A stretch of 32,880 nucleotides of DNA. Source: Albimonas sp036154955. GTDB taxonomy: Bacteria; Pseudomonadota; Alphaproteobacteria; Rhodobacterales; Rhodobacteraceae. Location: positions 1-32,880 of the forward strand of contig JAYZWL010000023.1 in NCBI GenBank assembly GCA_036154955.1, written 5' to 3'. Below the pieces are notes generated by a model. That model did not search any database and had not been told where the DNA came from. It saw only the letters and a list, made by a program, of their open reading frames with translations. A program made the position numbers and the translations under genes. Positions 1-7,224 of this stretch are shown piece by piece. Numbering within the stretch: position 1 is the stretch's first letter; each line of letters opens with the position of its first letter.

Positions 1-2
1 GC

Positions 3-128
3 TTCAATCGCCTCAAGAACGCCAGGCGCGTCGCCACCCGCTACGACAAGACCGCCGCCAGCTTTCTTGGCTTCGTCCAGATCACCTCGATCCGCATGTG
101 GTTCAGGGACTTCGTCAACACAGCCTAG
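3..128 (+). CDS. IS5-family transposase, C-terminal end (cut by window edge)
   Basis: The first 126 bases encode the last 41 residues of a transposase. The segment reads FNRLKNARRVATRYDKTA, then SFLGFVQITSIRMW, and ends FVNTA before a TAG stop. The pattern RLKxxRRVATRYDKTAxSFLG is the hallmark C-terminus of IS5-family DDE transposases, and the glutamate of the DDE triad lies just upstream, outside the window. The gene is truncated only by the window boundary, so nothing can be said about whether the element is intact. In related IS5-group elements the right inverted repeat overlaps the transposase stop codon, and the TAG here sits in a CTAG context that would suit a TA target duplication. That last point is inference. 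Confidence 0.9.
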   Translation, partial: FNRLKNARRVATRYDKTAASFLGFVQITSIRMWFRDFVNTA

Positions 129-169
129 CCAGAATGCAACGCCGGAAGAAGCGGTCGGGAGGGAAGGAA

Positions 170-430
170 ATGCTCGCGGGATCCATGCGATTCCCGTCAG
201 GCGAGGACGTGGACGCGCTGCGCGAGGCGACGCGTCGCCGGGCGCAGTCGCGGCTGAAACCGCTCGCGGCCCGGATCGACGCCGACAGCGACAGGCCTCG
301 CGGACTGCGGGCGACAACGGACGCGCTGGGCCTGCCGGGCGTCACCGCGCCCGAGGCGTTCGGCGGCGCCGGCGCCCGAGACCGAATGACGCCCGCGAAG
401 ACGGGCCGCATGGGGAGGAGACAGGAATGA
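170..430 (+). pseudogene. Isovaleryl-CoA dehydrogenase-like N-terminal relic
   Basis: The reading frame from ATG 170 has a strong Shine-Dalgarno stretch (GGGAGGGAAGGAA) directly before it. Its first 69 residues (170-376) match, without gaps, the opening of isovaleryl-CoA dehydrogenases. Visible landmarks are GEDVDALRE, RLKPLAARID, ALGLPGVTAPEAF and GGAGA, which correspond to the family pattern GEDIDALRD, xIxPxAxEID, DLGLLGITVPEEY and GGAGM. After GGAGA the similarity stops abruptly. The frame runs into about 17 unrelated residues and a TGA at 428-430, where an intact enzyme would continue for some 310 residues. Trp and Met positions of the helix before DLGLLG are also lost. It lacks the FAD-binding, substrate and catalytic-base regions, so it cannot be an active dehydrogenase. 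Family assignment is from remembered family consensus. Confidence 0.72.
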
Positions 431-720
431 TTCCGGAGAACACCGCGCGCCCGCCCGCGCCCGAATGCCGACGGCACGCCTTCGCGGCGACGCATGTCCG
501 CCTCGCCGGCCCCGGAGACCGGCGCGACGCGGAGCGGCGGAAGCCGCTCGTCCGAGCCGCGCTGAGAGGTCTCGAGAACGCGCCCTGCCGCCAAGCGTCG
601 ACGAGCCTGGCGGGAAAGCCGACGCCGGGGGCCCTGGCGATGCGCCCGCGTCCCGGCCGCGGCGTGCGCGACGCCTCCGCGCGCGCTTCGGACGCGGCGG
701 TCGAGCACGGGCGCGCGCCG

Positions 721-966
721 GGCCGGACCATGCTGCCGGGCGGCGAGGAGATGACGCGCCGCTCCGACCGGCCGGAGATCGTGGCCGACGCGGCCCGCAC
801 GATCCTGACCCGCCCGTCGCGCGCCTGCGCCGACCGCGTCTTCATCGACGACGAGGTTCTCGTGGCGGCGGGCGTCGGCGCCCTCGACGCTTGCGCCTGC
901 GCGCCGGGGGCCGGGCATGAGCCCGACATCTTGGGCGAGCCGTGGGAGGGCGCGGGCGCGACATGA
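721..966 (+). pseudogene. Short-chain dehydrogenase C-terminal relic
   Basis: In frame with position 721 the translation reads GRTMLPGGEEMTRRSDRPEI, then VADAARTILTRPSRACADR and VFIDDEVLVAAGV, ending at TGA 964-966. This follows the C-terminal segment of a well-known SDR subgroup (HSDL2/citronellol-cluster type), whose pattern is NLLGGEEMMRRSRxPEIMADAAxxILTR, then CTGNFFIDDEVLxxAGV. The Rossmann fold and the catalytic Ser-Tyr-Lys part are missing, and the residues after AAGV drift away from the family. Nothing recognisable was found between this relic and the acyl-CoA dehydrogenase relic. The stop overlaps the ATG of the next gene (ATGA at 963-966), so the remnant may once have been translationally coupled to the regulator. 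Confidence 0.65.
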
Positions 967-1856
967 CCTCCGCCGCCCCGATCCAGGCCCGCCGCGACCG
1001 GAAGGATCCGGAACCGGCGGAGGCGGCCGAGCGCCGCCCGCAGGCCGCCCGGTTCGGCCGGGCGTCCCCGCGCCCCTCGCCCGGCCTGTCGCTGATCGGC
1101 CCGTCGCGCCTGCTCCATGTCGGGCCGTCCAGGGCGTTTCAGACCACGCTCGCGCTCGGCGCCGCCGCCTTCTACGCCTCGCCGGACGCTCCGGTGGAGG
1201 TGTCGGTCGATGGCGACGCGTGGATCACGGCCGACGCGATCGCGGTGGCGCCCCTGGTCCGGCACCGCTTCCGCACCGCCGGCGCGTCCACGGTGGGCGT
1301 GATGGTGGAGCCGGAGACGGTCGACGCCGCGGCGTTGCGGACCCTGACCGACGGCGCCGACGCCGCGCCGCGCGACGCCATCTTCGCGGCGCGGCTCCTG
1401 CGCGGCGCAGACACGCTGGCGACGACGGCGCAGGACGCGGACTGGGCGGACGCGGAGGTCTTCGACACGGCCATGTTCGGCGCGCCCCTGGCGAAACGGG
1501 CGCTGGACCCCCGGATCGCCGGCGCCCTCCGCCAGCTGGCGGCGCACCTGCGCGAGGCCGGCAGGGGGACCCTGTCCGCGCATCTCGCCGCCGGCATGGA
1601 CCTGTCCGAGGACCATTTCCTCCGCCTGTTCCGGGAGCAGACCGGCGCCGCCTTCAGCCGCCACAAGCGCTGGAAGCGGGCCCGGCGTTTCCTGGCCCTC
1701 GCCGGAGACGACCTCAGTCTGACCGAGGTGGCGATGGAGCTGGGCTATCCCGACAGCGCCTGGTTCAGCAATTCCATCCGCGATGTCTTCGGCTTCGCCC
1801 CGCGCGACATCCGACAGTTCGCGCAGGGCGTGCCGCGGATGGTCTCGGACCGCTGA
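963..1856 (+). CDS. AraC-family transcriptional regulator
   Basis: This 297-residue protein has a C-terminal AraC/XylS DNA-binding domain at roughly residues 175-290. The first helix-turn-helix lies around LSAHLAAGMDLSEDHFLRLF, followed by GAAFSRHKRWKRARRFL. The second lies around SLTEVAMELGYPDSAWFSN, followed by the typical FGFAPRDIRQF. The N-terminal half is a poorly conserved cupin-like ligand-sensing region. ATG 963 is preferred because GGAGGG (945-950) sits upstream, although GTG 942 in the same frame is possible. The gene follows the two catabolic-gene relics and converges on the liv operon with only 24 bases between stop codons. Its target is unknown. It may have controlled the now-decayed genes, which would leave it an orphan, or it may act elsewhere. 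Confidence 0.88.
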   Translation: MTSAAPIQARRDRKDPEPAEAAERRPQAARFGRASPRPSPGLSLIGPSRLLHVGPSRAFQTTLALGAAAFYASPDAPVEVSVDGDAWITADAIAVAPLVRHRFRTAGASTVGVMVEPETVDAAALRTLTDGADAAPRDAIFAARLLRGADTLATTAQDADWADAEVFDTAMFGAPLAKRALDPRIAGALRQLAAHLREAGRGTLSAHLAAGMDLSEDHFLRLFREQTGAAFSRHKRWKRARRFLALAGDDLSLTEVAMELGYPDSAWFSNSIRDVFGFAPRDIRQFAQGVPRMVSDR

Positions 1857-1884
1857 GCCGGCGGCGGCTCCGCCGCCGGCTCAG
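1853..1884. terminator. Bidirectional terminator hairpin containing both stop codons
   Basis: A perfect 14-bp stem (1853-1866 with 1871-1884) closes a GCTC loop. The stem contains the TGA of the AraC gene on the + strand (1854-1856) and the TGA of livF on the - strand (1881-1883). There is no U-tract on either side. It probably acts as a bidirectional 3'-end structure for the two convergent transcripts. Confidence 0.7.
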
Positions 1885-2615
1885 AGCGCGAGCCAGTCGC
1901 GCTTCACCGTCGGATGGGCCTCCAGCTCGGCCGGCGTGCCCTCGAACTCGATGCGCCCGTGGCCCATGACGCTGACCCGGTGCGAGACCTTCAGGGCGAT
2001 GGTCAGCTTCTGCTCGACCAGCAGCACCGCCGTGCCGCGGGCGTTGATGTCCCGGATCACGTCGGCGACCACGGCGACGATCAAGGGGGCGAGCCCCTCG
2101 GTCGGCTCGTCGATCAGGATCGCCAGCGGGTTGCCGAGCAGGGACCGGCAGATGGTCAGCATCTGCTGCTCGCCCCCCGACAGAGAGCCGGCGCGGGTGT
2201 TCCGGCGCTCCCGCAGGCGGGGGAAGTAGTCGAACATCTGCTCCACGGTCCAGACCGGCGCGCCCTTCGCGCCCTTCTGCACGCCCATGGCCATGTTCTC
2301 GTCCACGGAGAGGTTGTGGAAGACCTCCCGCTCCTCGGGCACGTAGCCCACGCCAGCGTGGCAGATCGCGTAGGGACGCGCCCCTGCGAGGTCGCGCCCG
2401 TCCAGCACCACCCGGCCCGAGCTCGGCGGCACCAGCCCCATGATCGCCTTCAGCAGGGTCGAGCGGCCGGAGCCGTTGCGCCCCAGCAGGCTGACGATCT
2501 CCCCCCGGCGCAGGTCGAAGTCGACGCCCTGCAGGATATGGCTCATCCCGTAGTGGGCGTGCAGATCCAGCACCGACAGCAGGGCGCCGGAGGACGGCTC
2601 GATCGCGGGGGTCAT
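1881..2615 (-). CDS. livF: Branched-chain amino acid-type ABC transporter, ATPase LivF
   Basis: This 244-residue protein is the second ATPase of a HAAT-family importer and supplies energy at the cytoplasmic face. Motifs are a Walker A of GRNGSGRS (residues 45-52), a signature LSGGEQQ, a Walker B ending LIDEPTEGLAP, and an H-loop position replaced by Gln in LLVEQKL, as is normal for LivF. The invariant Walker A lysine is arginine (R51). I recall this Lys-to-Arg change in a LivF subgroup (GRNGxGRST), so it need not mean loss of function. It is the last gene of the operon, and its ATG overlaps the livG stop by four bases. The substrate could be branched-chain amino acids, amides or aromatic acids, and sequence alone does not decide. 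Confidence 0.9.
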   Translation of the reverse strand: MTPAIEPSSGALLSVLDLHAHYGMSHILQGVDFDLRRGEIVSLLGRNGSGRSTLLKAIMGLVPPSSGRVVLDGRDLAGARPYAICHAGVGYVPEEREVFHNLSVDENMAMGVQKGAKGAPVWTVEQMFDYFPRLRERRNTRAGSLSGGEQQMLTICRSLLGNPLAILIDEPTEGLAPLIVAVVADVIRDINARGTAVLLVEQKLTIALKVSHRVSVMGHGRIEFEGTPAELEAHPTVKRDWLAL

Positions 2616-3364
2616 GCCGCCTCCTCGCCCAGATAGGCTTCGCGCACGCGGGCGTCGGCGCGGATCCGCTCGGGCGTGCCGGTGGCGACGATCTCGCCGT
2701 AGACCAGCACGCTGATCCGGTCGGCCAGCGAGAACACCACGTCCATGTCATGCTCGACGATCATCAGGGTGCGGCCCTCGGCGATCTCCCGGATCAGGGA
2801 GATGGCGTAGGCCGTCTCCTCGTGCGACATGCCCGCCATCGGCTCGTCCAGCAGGATCACCTGGGGGTCGGAGGCGACGGTCATCCCGATCTCCAGCGCC
2901 CGCTGCTCCGAATAGGACAGGGCGCTGGCGAGGTCATGGGCGCGGGCGGTCAGTCGGACCTGCGCGAGAATCTCCTCCGTGCGCCGGTTGGTCTCCTTCA
3001 GGCCGGCGATCCCCCGCCAGAACACCCAGTTCCGCCGCCGACGGCGCAACACCGACAGGCGCAGGTTCTCGAAAACGCTGAGGCCCGGGAAGATGTTGGT
3101 GATCTGGAACGACCGGGCGAGGCCGCGATGGTTCACCTCGTGCGGCGGCAGCCCGCCGATCGAGGCGCCGTCGAGCAGGATCCGCCCCTTCGTCGGCGTC
3201 AGCTGGCCCGAGCACAGGTGGAACAGCGTGGACTTGCCCGCGCCGTTGGGCCCGATCACGGCGTGCTTCTCGCCGCGCTCGACCTCAAGGCTGACGCTGC
3301 GGATGATCCGCGCCTCGCCGAAGGACTTGTCCACGGCGTCCAGGATCAGGACGGGGTCGGTCAT
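2612..3364 (-). CDS. livG: Branched-chain amino acid-type ABC transporter, ATPase LivG
   Basis: This 250-residue protein is the first ATPase of the importer. Motifs are Walker A GPNGAGKS (38-45), the LivG-typical stretch GLARSFQITNIFPGLSVFEN (81-100), signature LSYSEQ (149-154), Walker B ILLDEPMAGMS and H-loop IVEHDMDVVF. The signature has serine where most ABC ATPases have the first glycine of LSGGQ. LivG proteins already tolerate variation there (LSYGEQ or LAYSEQ types). The start at 3364 is fixed by a four-base ATGA overlap with the livM stop, and the stop overlaps the livF start in the same way. These overlaps indicate tight translational coupling. Confidence 0.92.
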   Translation of the reverse strand: MTDPVLILDAVDKSFGEARIIRSVSLEVERGEKHAVIGPNGAGKSTLFHLCSGQLTPTKGRILLDGASIGGLPPHEVNHRGLARSFQITNIFPGLSVFENLRLSVLRRRRRNWVFWRGIAGLKETNRRTEEILAQVRLTARAHDLASALSYSEQRALEIGMTVASDPQVILLDEPMAGMSHEETAYAISLIREIAEGRTLMIVEHDMDVVFSLADRISVLVYGEIVATGTPERIRADARVREAYLGEEAA

Positions 3365-4599
3365 CGCGTCGCCTCCTCTGACCGGGCCGCGGCGCCGGCC
3401 GCGCGGTCGCGCCATCGGCCGCGCAGGAAGATCGCCACGCTGACCGCGATCAGCAACGCCGGCAGAAGCCAGGTGACCGGCGACAGCGGCGACCAGTCCA
3501 CGCCCCCGACCGTGACCGGCGGCCAGCCGCCGGCCGCGCCCGGATAGGCCTCGGCGAACAGGCGCTGGGCGATCTCGACCAGCAGCACCACGCCCGCCGC
3601 GCCGCAGAGCACGCCGACGGCCGAGACCGCCAGCGTCCCGGGCCGCAGCGCGCGCCGCTCCTCTTCCCCGCCCTGCAGGCGGAACACGATCTCGCCGACC
3701 ACGCCGCGCGGCAGGAACATCATCACCAGCACGAAGATCAGGCCCTGGTAGAGCAGCCAGGACCGGGTCATGTCGGCGGTGACGTAGCCGAAGAAGGACA
3801 TCAGCGCGCCGCCGATGGCGGGGCCGAAGAAGACGCGCACGCCGCCGATGAAGCTGTTGAGCACCACCGCCGAGGACACGCTGGTTTCGAACACCACGTA
3901 GTTCGCCGCCTCGATGTTGATCGACTGCAGCGCGCCCGCCACGCCGGCCACCATTCCCGAGATGGCGAAAACCATGGCCGAGGGGCGGTGCACCTCGTAG
4001 CCGATGAACTTCATGCGGTGCGTGTTCTCCCGCAGGCCCACGGTCATGCGGCCGAAGGGCGTGCGGGTCAGCAGGTAGAGCAGGCCCACGCACAGCACGG
4101 TCCAGGCCAGCGCCAGCCAGTAGACGTCGCCCGAGGCGCCGAAACTGATCCCCCAGGCGGGCATGCGGAAGGTCGAGACGCCGCCCTCGCCGCCGAAGGT
4201 CTCCTTCAGGTGGGGGGCGAGCGCGTGGACCAGCTCGGCGATGGCCAGCGTGATCATCGAGAAGTAGACGCCGCTGCGCTTGGTGGCGAACCAGCCGGCC
4301 AGCAGCCCGAAGGCGAGCCCCGCCGCGGCCCCGAACACCGGGATAAGCGGCGTGGGCAGCAGCCCCTCGCCGCCGACCGCGTTCATCGCGTGGATGGCGG
4401 CGAAGGCGCCCAGGCCGAAATAGGCGGAATGCCCGAAGGACAGCATGCCCCCCTGCCCGCAAAGATAGCCGAAGGCGGTGGCGAACAGCGCCGCGATCAG
4501 CATCTGGATGGCCGCGTTGACATAGGCGTCGGGCAGCAGCAGCGGCACGCAGGCCAGCGCCGCCACGATCGCGACGGAAAGGACGATGCGCAGGATCAT
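3361..4599 (-). CDS. livM: Branched-chain amino acid-type ABC transporter, permease LivM
   Basis: This 412-residue inner-membrane permease has the LivM family landmarks: GYLCGQGGMLSFGHSAYFGLGAF near residues 43-66, the GVYFSMITLAIAEL segment, and the conserved cytoplasmic loop TPFGRMTVGLRENTHRMKFIGYEV that contacts the ATPases. About nine to ten hydrophobic segments are visible. The protein is longer than a minimal LivM of about 320-360 residues. After the usual final segment (FLPRGVVGEIVFRLQ) there is an extra stretch with two more hydrophobic segments (around LAVSAVGVLCGAAGVVLLV and VTWLLPALLIAVSVAIFL) and an alanine/arginine-rich tail. It lies four bases after livH and overlaps livG. Confidence 0.92.
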   Translation of the reverse strand: MILRIVLSVAIVAALACVPLLLPDAYVNAAIQMLIAALFATAFGYLCGQGGMLSFGHSAYFGLGAFAAIHAMNAVGGEGLLPTPLIPVFGAAAGLAFGLLAGWFATKRSGVYFSMITLAIAELVHALAPHLKETFGGEGGVSTFRMPAWGISFGASGDVYWLALAWTVLCVGLLYLLTRTPFGRMTVGLRENTHRMKFIGYEVHRPSAMVFAISGMVAGVAGALQSINIEAANYVVFETSVSSAVVLNSFIGGVRVFFGPAIGGALMSFFGYVTADMTRSWLLYQGLIFVLVMMFLPRGVVGEIVFRLQGGEEERRALRPGTLAVSAVGVLCGAAGVVLLVEIAQRLFAEAYPGAAGGWPPVTVGGVDWSPLSPVTWLLPALLIAVSVAIFLRGRWRDRAAGAAARSEEATR

Positions 4600-4603
4600 G
4601 GCC

Positions 4604-5545
4604 TCAGTCGCCCTCGCCCATCAGGCCGCCGGGGCGCAGCAGCAGCACCAGCAGCATCAGGAAATAGGGCAGCGTCGCCGCCAGCCCCCGCAGGTCCGCG
4701 TCAAGCAGGCCCCCGAACTCGCGCGCCGCGTCGCCCAGGCCCACCAGGTCCAGCGCATCCGCCAGGCTCGCGTCCACCGCCACCGCAAGCGAAGTGGTCA
4801 GCCCGATCAGGAGCGAGGCCAGCATCGCCCCCTCCAGCGAGCCCAGCCCGCCGACCACCACCACCACGAAGACGATGACGCCCAGCTCCAGCGCCATGTT
4901 GGGATTGGTGGTGTAGAAGGCCCCCGCCACCGCGCCGGCCACCGCCGCCAGCGCGGCGCCGATGCCGAAGACGCCCATGAAGACCAGCGGCACGTTATGG
5001 CCCAGCGCCTCGACCATAGAGGGCCGGTAGATCGCGGCGCGCACGATGATGCCCACCCGGGTCCGGGTCAGCAGCAGCCAGATCGCCACGAACATCGCCA
5101 CCGCCACGCCGCCGATGAACAGGCGGTAGAAGGGATAGTCGAGACCGCCGAGTTCGAACGCGGCGAAGCGCAGGAAATCGGGGATGCGGTAGTCGACGGG
5201 ATAGTTCCCGTAGACCAGCTTCACCAGTTCCGAGAAGATGAAGAACAGACCGAAGGTCAGCAGCAGTTCGTGCGCGTGCCCATGCTTGTGGACGCGGCGC
5301 AGGAACCACCGCTCGACCCCGATCCCGATCGCCCCCACCAGCAGGGGGGAGATCACGATGGCGGGCCAGAACCCGACCCACGCCTGAAGGCTGTAGGCGA
5401 AATAGGCGCCGAGCATATAGAATGACGCGTGCGCGAAGTTCAGCACGCCCATCATTCCGAAGATCAGCGTCAGTCCCGCCGAGACCATGAACAGCAGCAA
5501 GCCGTAAATGACCCCGTTCAGGACAGCGAATAGCAGCTGTTCCAT
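4604..5545 (-). CDS. livH: Branched-chain amino acid-type ABC transporter, permease LivH
   Basis: This 313-residue inner-membrane permease has about eight hydrophobic segments. Landmarks are the N-terminal GVIYGLLLFMVSAGLTLIFGMMGVLNFAHASFYMLGAY, the loop TRVGIIVRAAIYRPSMVEALGHNV that matches the family RAxxxnpxmAxalGin pattern, and a closing LLLRPGGLMGEGD, equivalent to the common RPxGLFG ending. The start at 5545 has an excellent Shine-Dalgarno (GGAGG four bases before the ATG). The gene is second in the operon, 45 bases after the binding-protein gene and four bases before livM. It forms the heterodimeric channel with LivM. Confidence 0.93.
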   Translation of the reverse strand: MEQLLFAVLNGVIYGLLLFMVSAGLTLIFGMMGVLNFAHASFYMLGAYFAYSLQAWVGFWPAIVISPLLVGAIGIGVERWFLRRVHKHGHAHELLLTFGLFFIFSELVKLVYGNYPVDYRIPDFLRFAAFELGGLDYPFYRLFIGGVAVAMFVAIWLLLTRTRVGIIVRAAIYRPSMVEALGHNVPLVFMGVFGIGAALAAVAGAVAGAFYTTNPNMALELGVIVFVVVVVGGLGSLEGAMLASLLIGLTTSLAVAVDASLADALDLVGLGDAAREFGGLLDADLRGLAATLPYFLMLLVLLLRPGGLMGEGD

Positions 5546-5590
5546 TCAGCCTCCGTCGGGCGCGTCAGGCGCAGGTCGGGGATAGGGCGG

Positions 5591-6832
5591 TTACGGCCGC
5601 TTCATCTTGCAGCTGTCCTGGACCGGGGTGCCCGTTTCGGCCGGGGTCAGCACCTTGATCGGCTTGAAGCCGTATTCGGTGCCGTCGACCTTGTACTTGG
5701 CGTCCTTCGAGACCACCGAGACCACCATCGGCATCTGCGCCTGGTGATCCTCCTTGCGCATGGTGATCGTGCCCATGCCGTTTTCGATGCTGGCGTCCTC
5801 CAGCGCCAGGCCGATGGCGTTGACGTCGATGCCGCCGTCCGTCTGCGGGGTCGCCTTCAGGGCCACGCCCAGCATGCGCACGCCGTGCACGGTCTGCGCC
5901 TCGACGAAGGCGGGGTAGTGGCCGGTGAAGGCCTTGTAGTCCTCCATGAAGGCCGCGCCCTGCTCTCCGGCGGCCTCGCCGTTGAAGATCGCGGACAGGT
6001 AGTGGCCCTCGGCCAGGGCGCCGGCGTTGGCGATGTTTCCGGGCTGGTCCAGGAAGGTGGTGCCGAACTTGGCCTTCAGGCCCGCGTCGCTGGCGGCCTT
6101 CACCAGCAGCAGCAGGTCGTTCGACCAGTTGCCGGTCATCACCGCGGCCGCGCCGCTCTTTTCGATGTCGGCCACGTAGGGCGAGAAGTCCTGGATCTTG
6201 TTCACGTCATGCAGGGTATGGCCGACGACCTCGTAGCCGACCTTGTCGGCGTAGGTGTCGATGGCCGCCGCCATGTCCTGACCCCAGGAATAGTTCTGGT
6301 TGATCGAGTAGACGCCGTGGTCGAGCAGCCCCGCCTCCTTCATCGCGGGGGCGAGGGCGGCGGTGCGCATCACGGCGTTGGTGTTGAAGCGGAAGTGGTG
6401 GAAATGGCACTTCTCGCCCGTCAGCTCCAGCGCCTCGGCGCCGACGTTCATGTAGATCACTTCCTTGCCGGGATTGCGCAGGTTGTGCTTGCGCACGTCC
6501 TCGGTCACCTGGCCGCCGATGGCGGACGAGGCGCCCTGCACGATGATCCGCGCGCCGTCGGCGATGGCCGCCTTCACCCGGTCGGCCGCGCCCACGGGCC
6601 CGCCCTGGTTGTCGTATTCGAGGATCTGGACCGGCTCGCCGCCATAGCCGCCATCGGCGTTGATCGCCTTCAGGCCGAATTCCAGCCCCGCCTTGATCAA
6701 CAGGCCGGTCGAGGCCTGCGGACCCGAAAGCGTCTCCACCACGGCGATCTTCAGCGGCTCGGCCATCGCCGCTCCGTGCACGCCCAGCGCGCAGACCGCG
6801 GCGCCGAGCAGACTCCGTCCGATTGCGGACAT
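5591..6832 (-). CDS. Periplasmic substrate-binding protein of the liv-type ABC transporter
   Basis: This 413-residue type I periplasmic binding protein (Leu/Ile/Val-binding, Peripla_BP_6 family) opens the operon. A signal peptide is visible (hydrophobic core then GAAMA, cleavage near residue 24). The mature protein starts EPLKIAVVETLSGPQASTG. Ligand-pocket elements of the family are present, such as VQGASSAIGGQV and NQNYSWGQDMAAA. Two cysteines (GEKCHFHHF and the C-terminal DSCKMKRP) could form a disulfide. The chosen ATG at 6832 has GGGAGGAAA just upstream and begins directly before the signal peptide. A longer frame to 7015 is GC-driven extension. Similarity to binding proteins that take aromatic or other non-amino-acid ligands is possible, so livK is not assigned. 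Confidence 0.9.
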   Translation of the reverse strand: MSAIGRSLLGAAVCALGVHGAAMAEPLKIAVVETLSGPQASTGLLIKAGLEFGLKAINADGGYGGEPVQILEYDNQGGPVGAADRVKAAIADGARIIVQGASSAIGGQVTEDVRKHNLRNPGKEVIYMNVGAEALELTGEKCHFHHFRFNTNAVMRTAALAPAMKEAGLLDHGVYSINQNYSWGQDMAAAIDTYADKVGYEVVGHTLHDVNKIQDFSPYVADIEKSGAAAVMTGNWSNDLLLLVKAASDAGLKAKFGTTFLDQPGNIANAGALAEGHYLSAIFNGEAAGEQGAAFMEDYKAFTGHYPAFVEAQTVHGVRMLGVALKATPQTDGGIDVNAIGLALEDASIENGMGTITMRKEDHQAQMPMVVSVVSKDAKYKVDGTEYGFKPIKVLTPAETGTPVQDSCKMKRP

Positions 6833-7224
6833 GTCGTTTCCTCCCAGTTGGCTCGATGTTCTCGGATGCGACATCGCGTCCGGCATCGTTGCCCTCGATA
6901 TGGCGGGACGCGGGTTCGGAACGCTTGTGGAAATACGGCGCCGCGCGCGTTTCGTGCCGAACCTTCGCCGGACGCCTCCTGTCCGGCCCGGAGCGAGGGG
7001 GCGACGCCATGTCATGGCGGCGGCGTCGCGAAGGGCCTTCCCGATCGCGTCGGGATATTCAGAGTCGACTATGAAACCGGCCCCGATCCCGGCGGCGCCG
7101 CACGCGGAGCGAAGATGCGACCCGACCCGTCCGCGCCGACGCCCTGTCGGCGGAGCGCCATGCGCGCAACGCGCCCCTCGCCCGCCCGCCCCGCGCCCGC
7201 CAGCGCAGGGGAAGGCGCGCGGCG
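6833..7224. other. Divergent intergenic region between liv-type operon and GMC dehydrogenase gene
   Basis: This 392-base gap must hold the promoters of both the leftward transporter operon and the rightward dehydrogenase gene. It contains the palindrome described separately at 7001-7029 and a relatively AT-rich stretch around 6893-6955. No reading frame in it resembles a known protein, and I could not fix sigma-70 boxes with confidence. Confidence 0.5.
7001..7029. promoter_or_regulatory. Candidate operator: nested inverted repeat
   Basis: CGCCATG-T-CATGGCG is a perfect 15-bp interrupted palindrome at 7005-7019. It is nested asymmetrically inside an 8-bp pair, GCGACGCC (7001-7008) and GGCGTCGC (7022-7029). 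It sits between the divergent transporter and dehydrogenase genes, which is the expected place for a shared operator. Binding protein unknown. In DNA this rich in G and C some palindromes arise by chance. Confidence 0.4.

Noticed and set aside
431..720. Search for a third gene relic between the two pseudogene fragments.
   Set aside because: None of the six frames gave a segment resembling a family I know.
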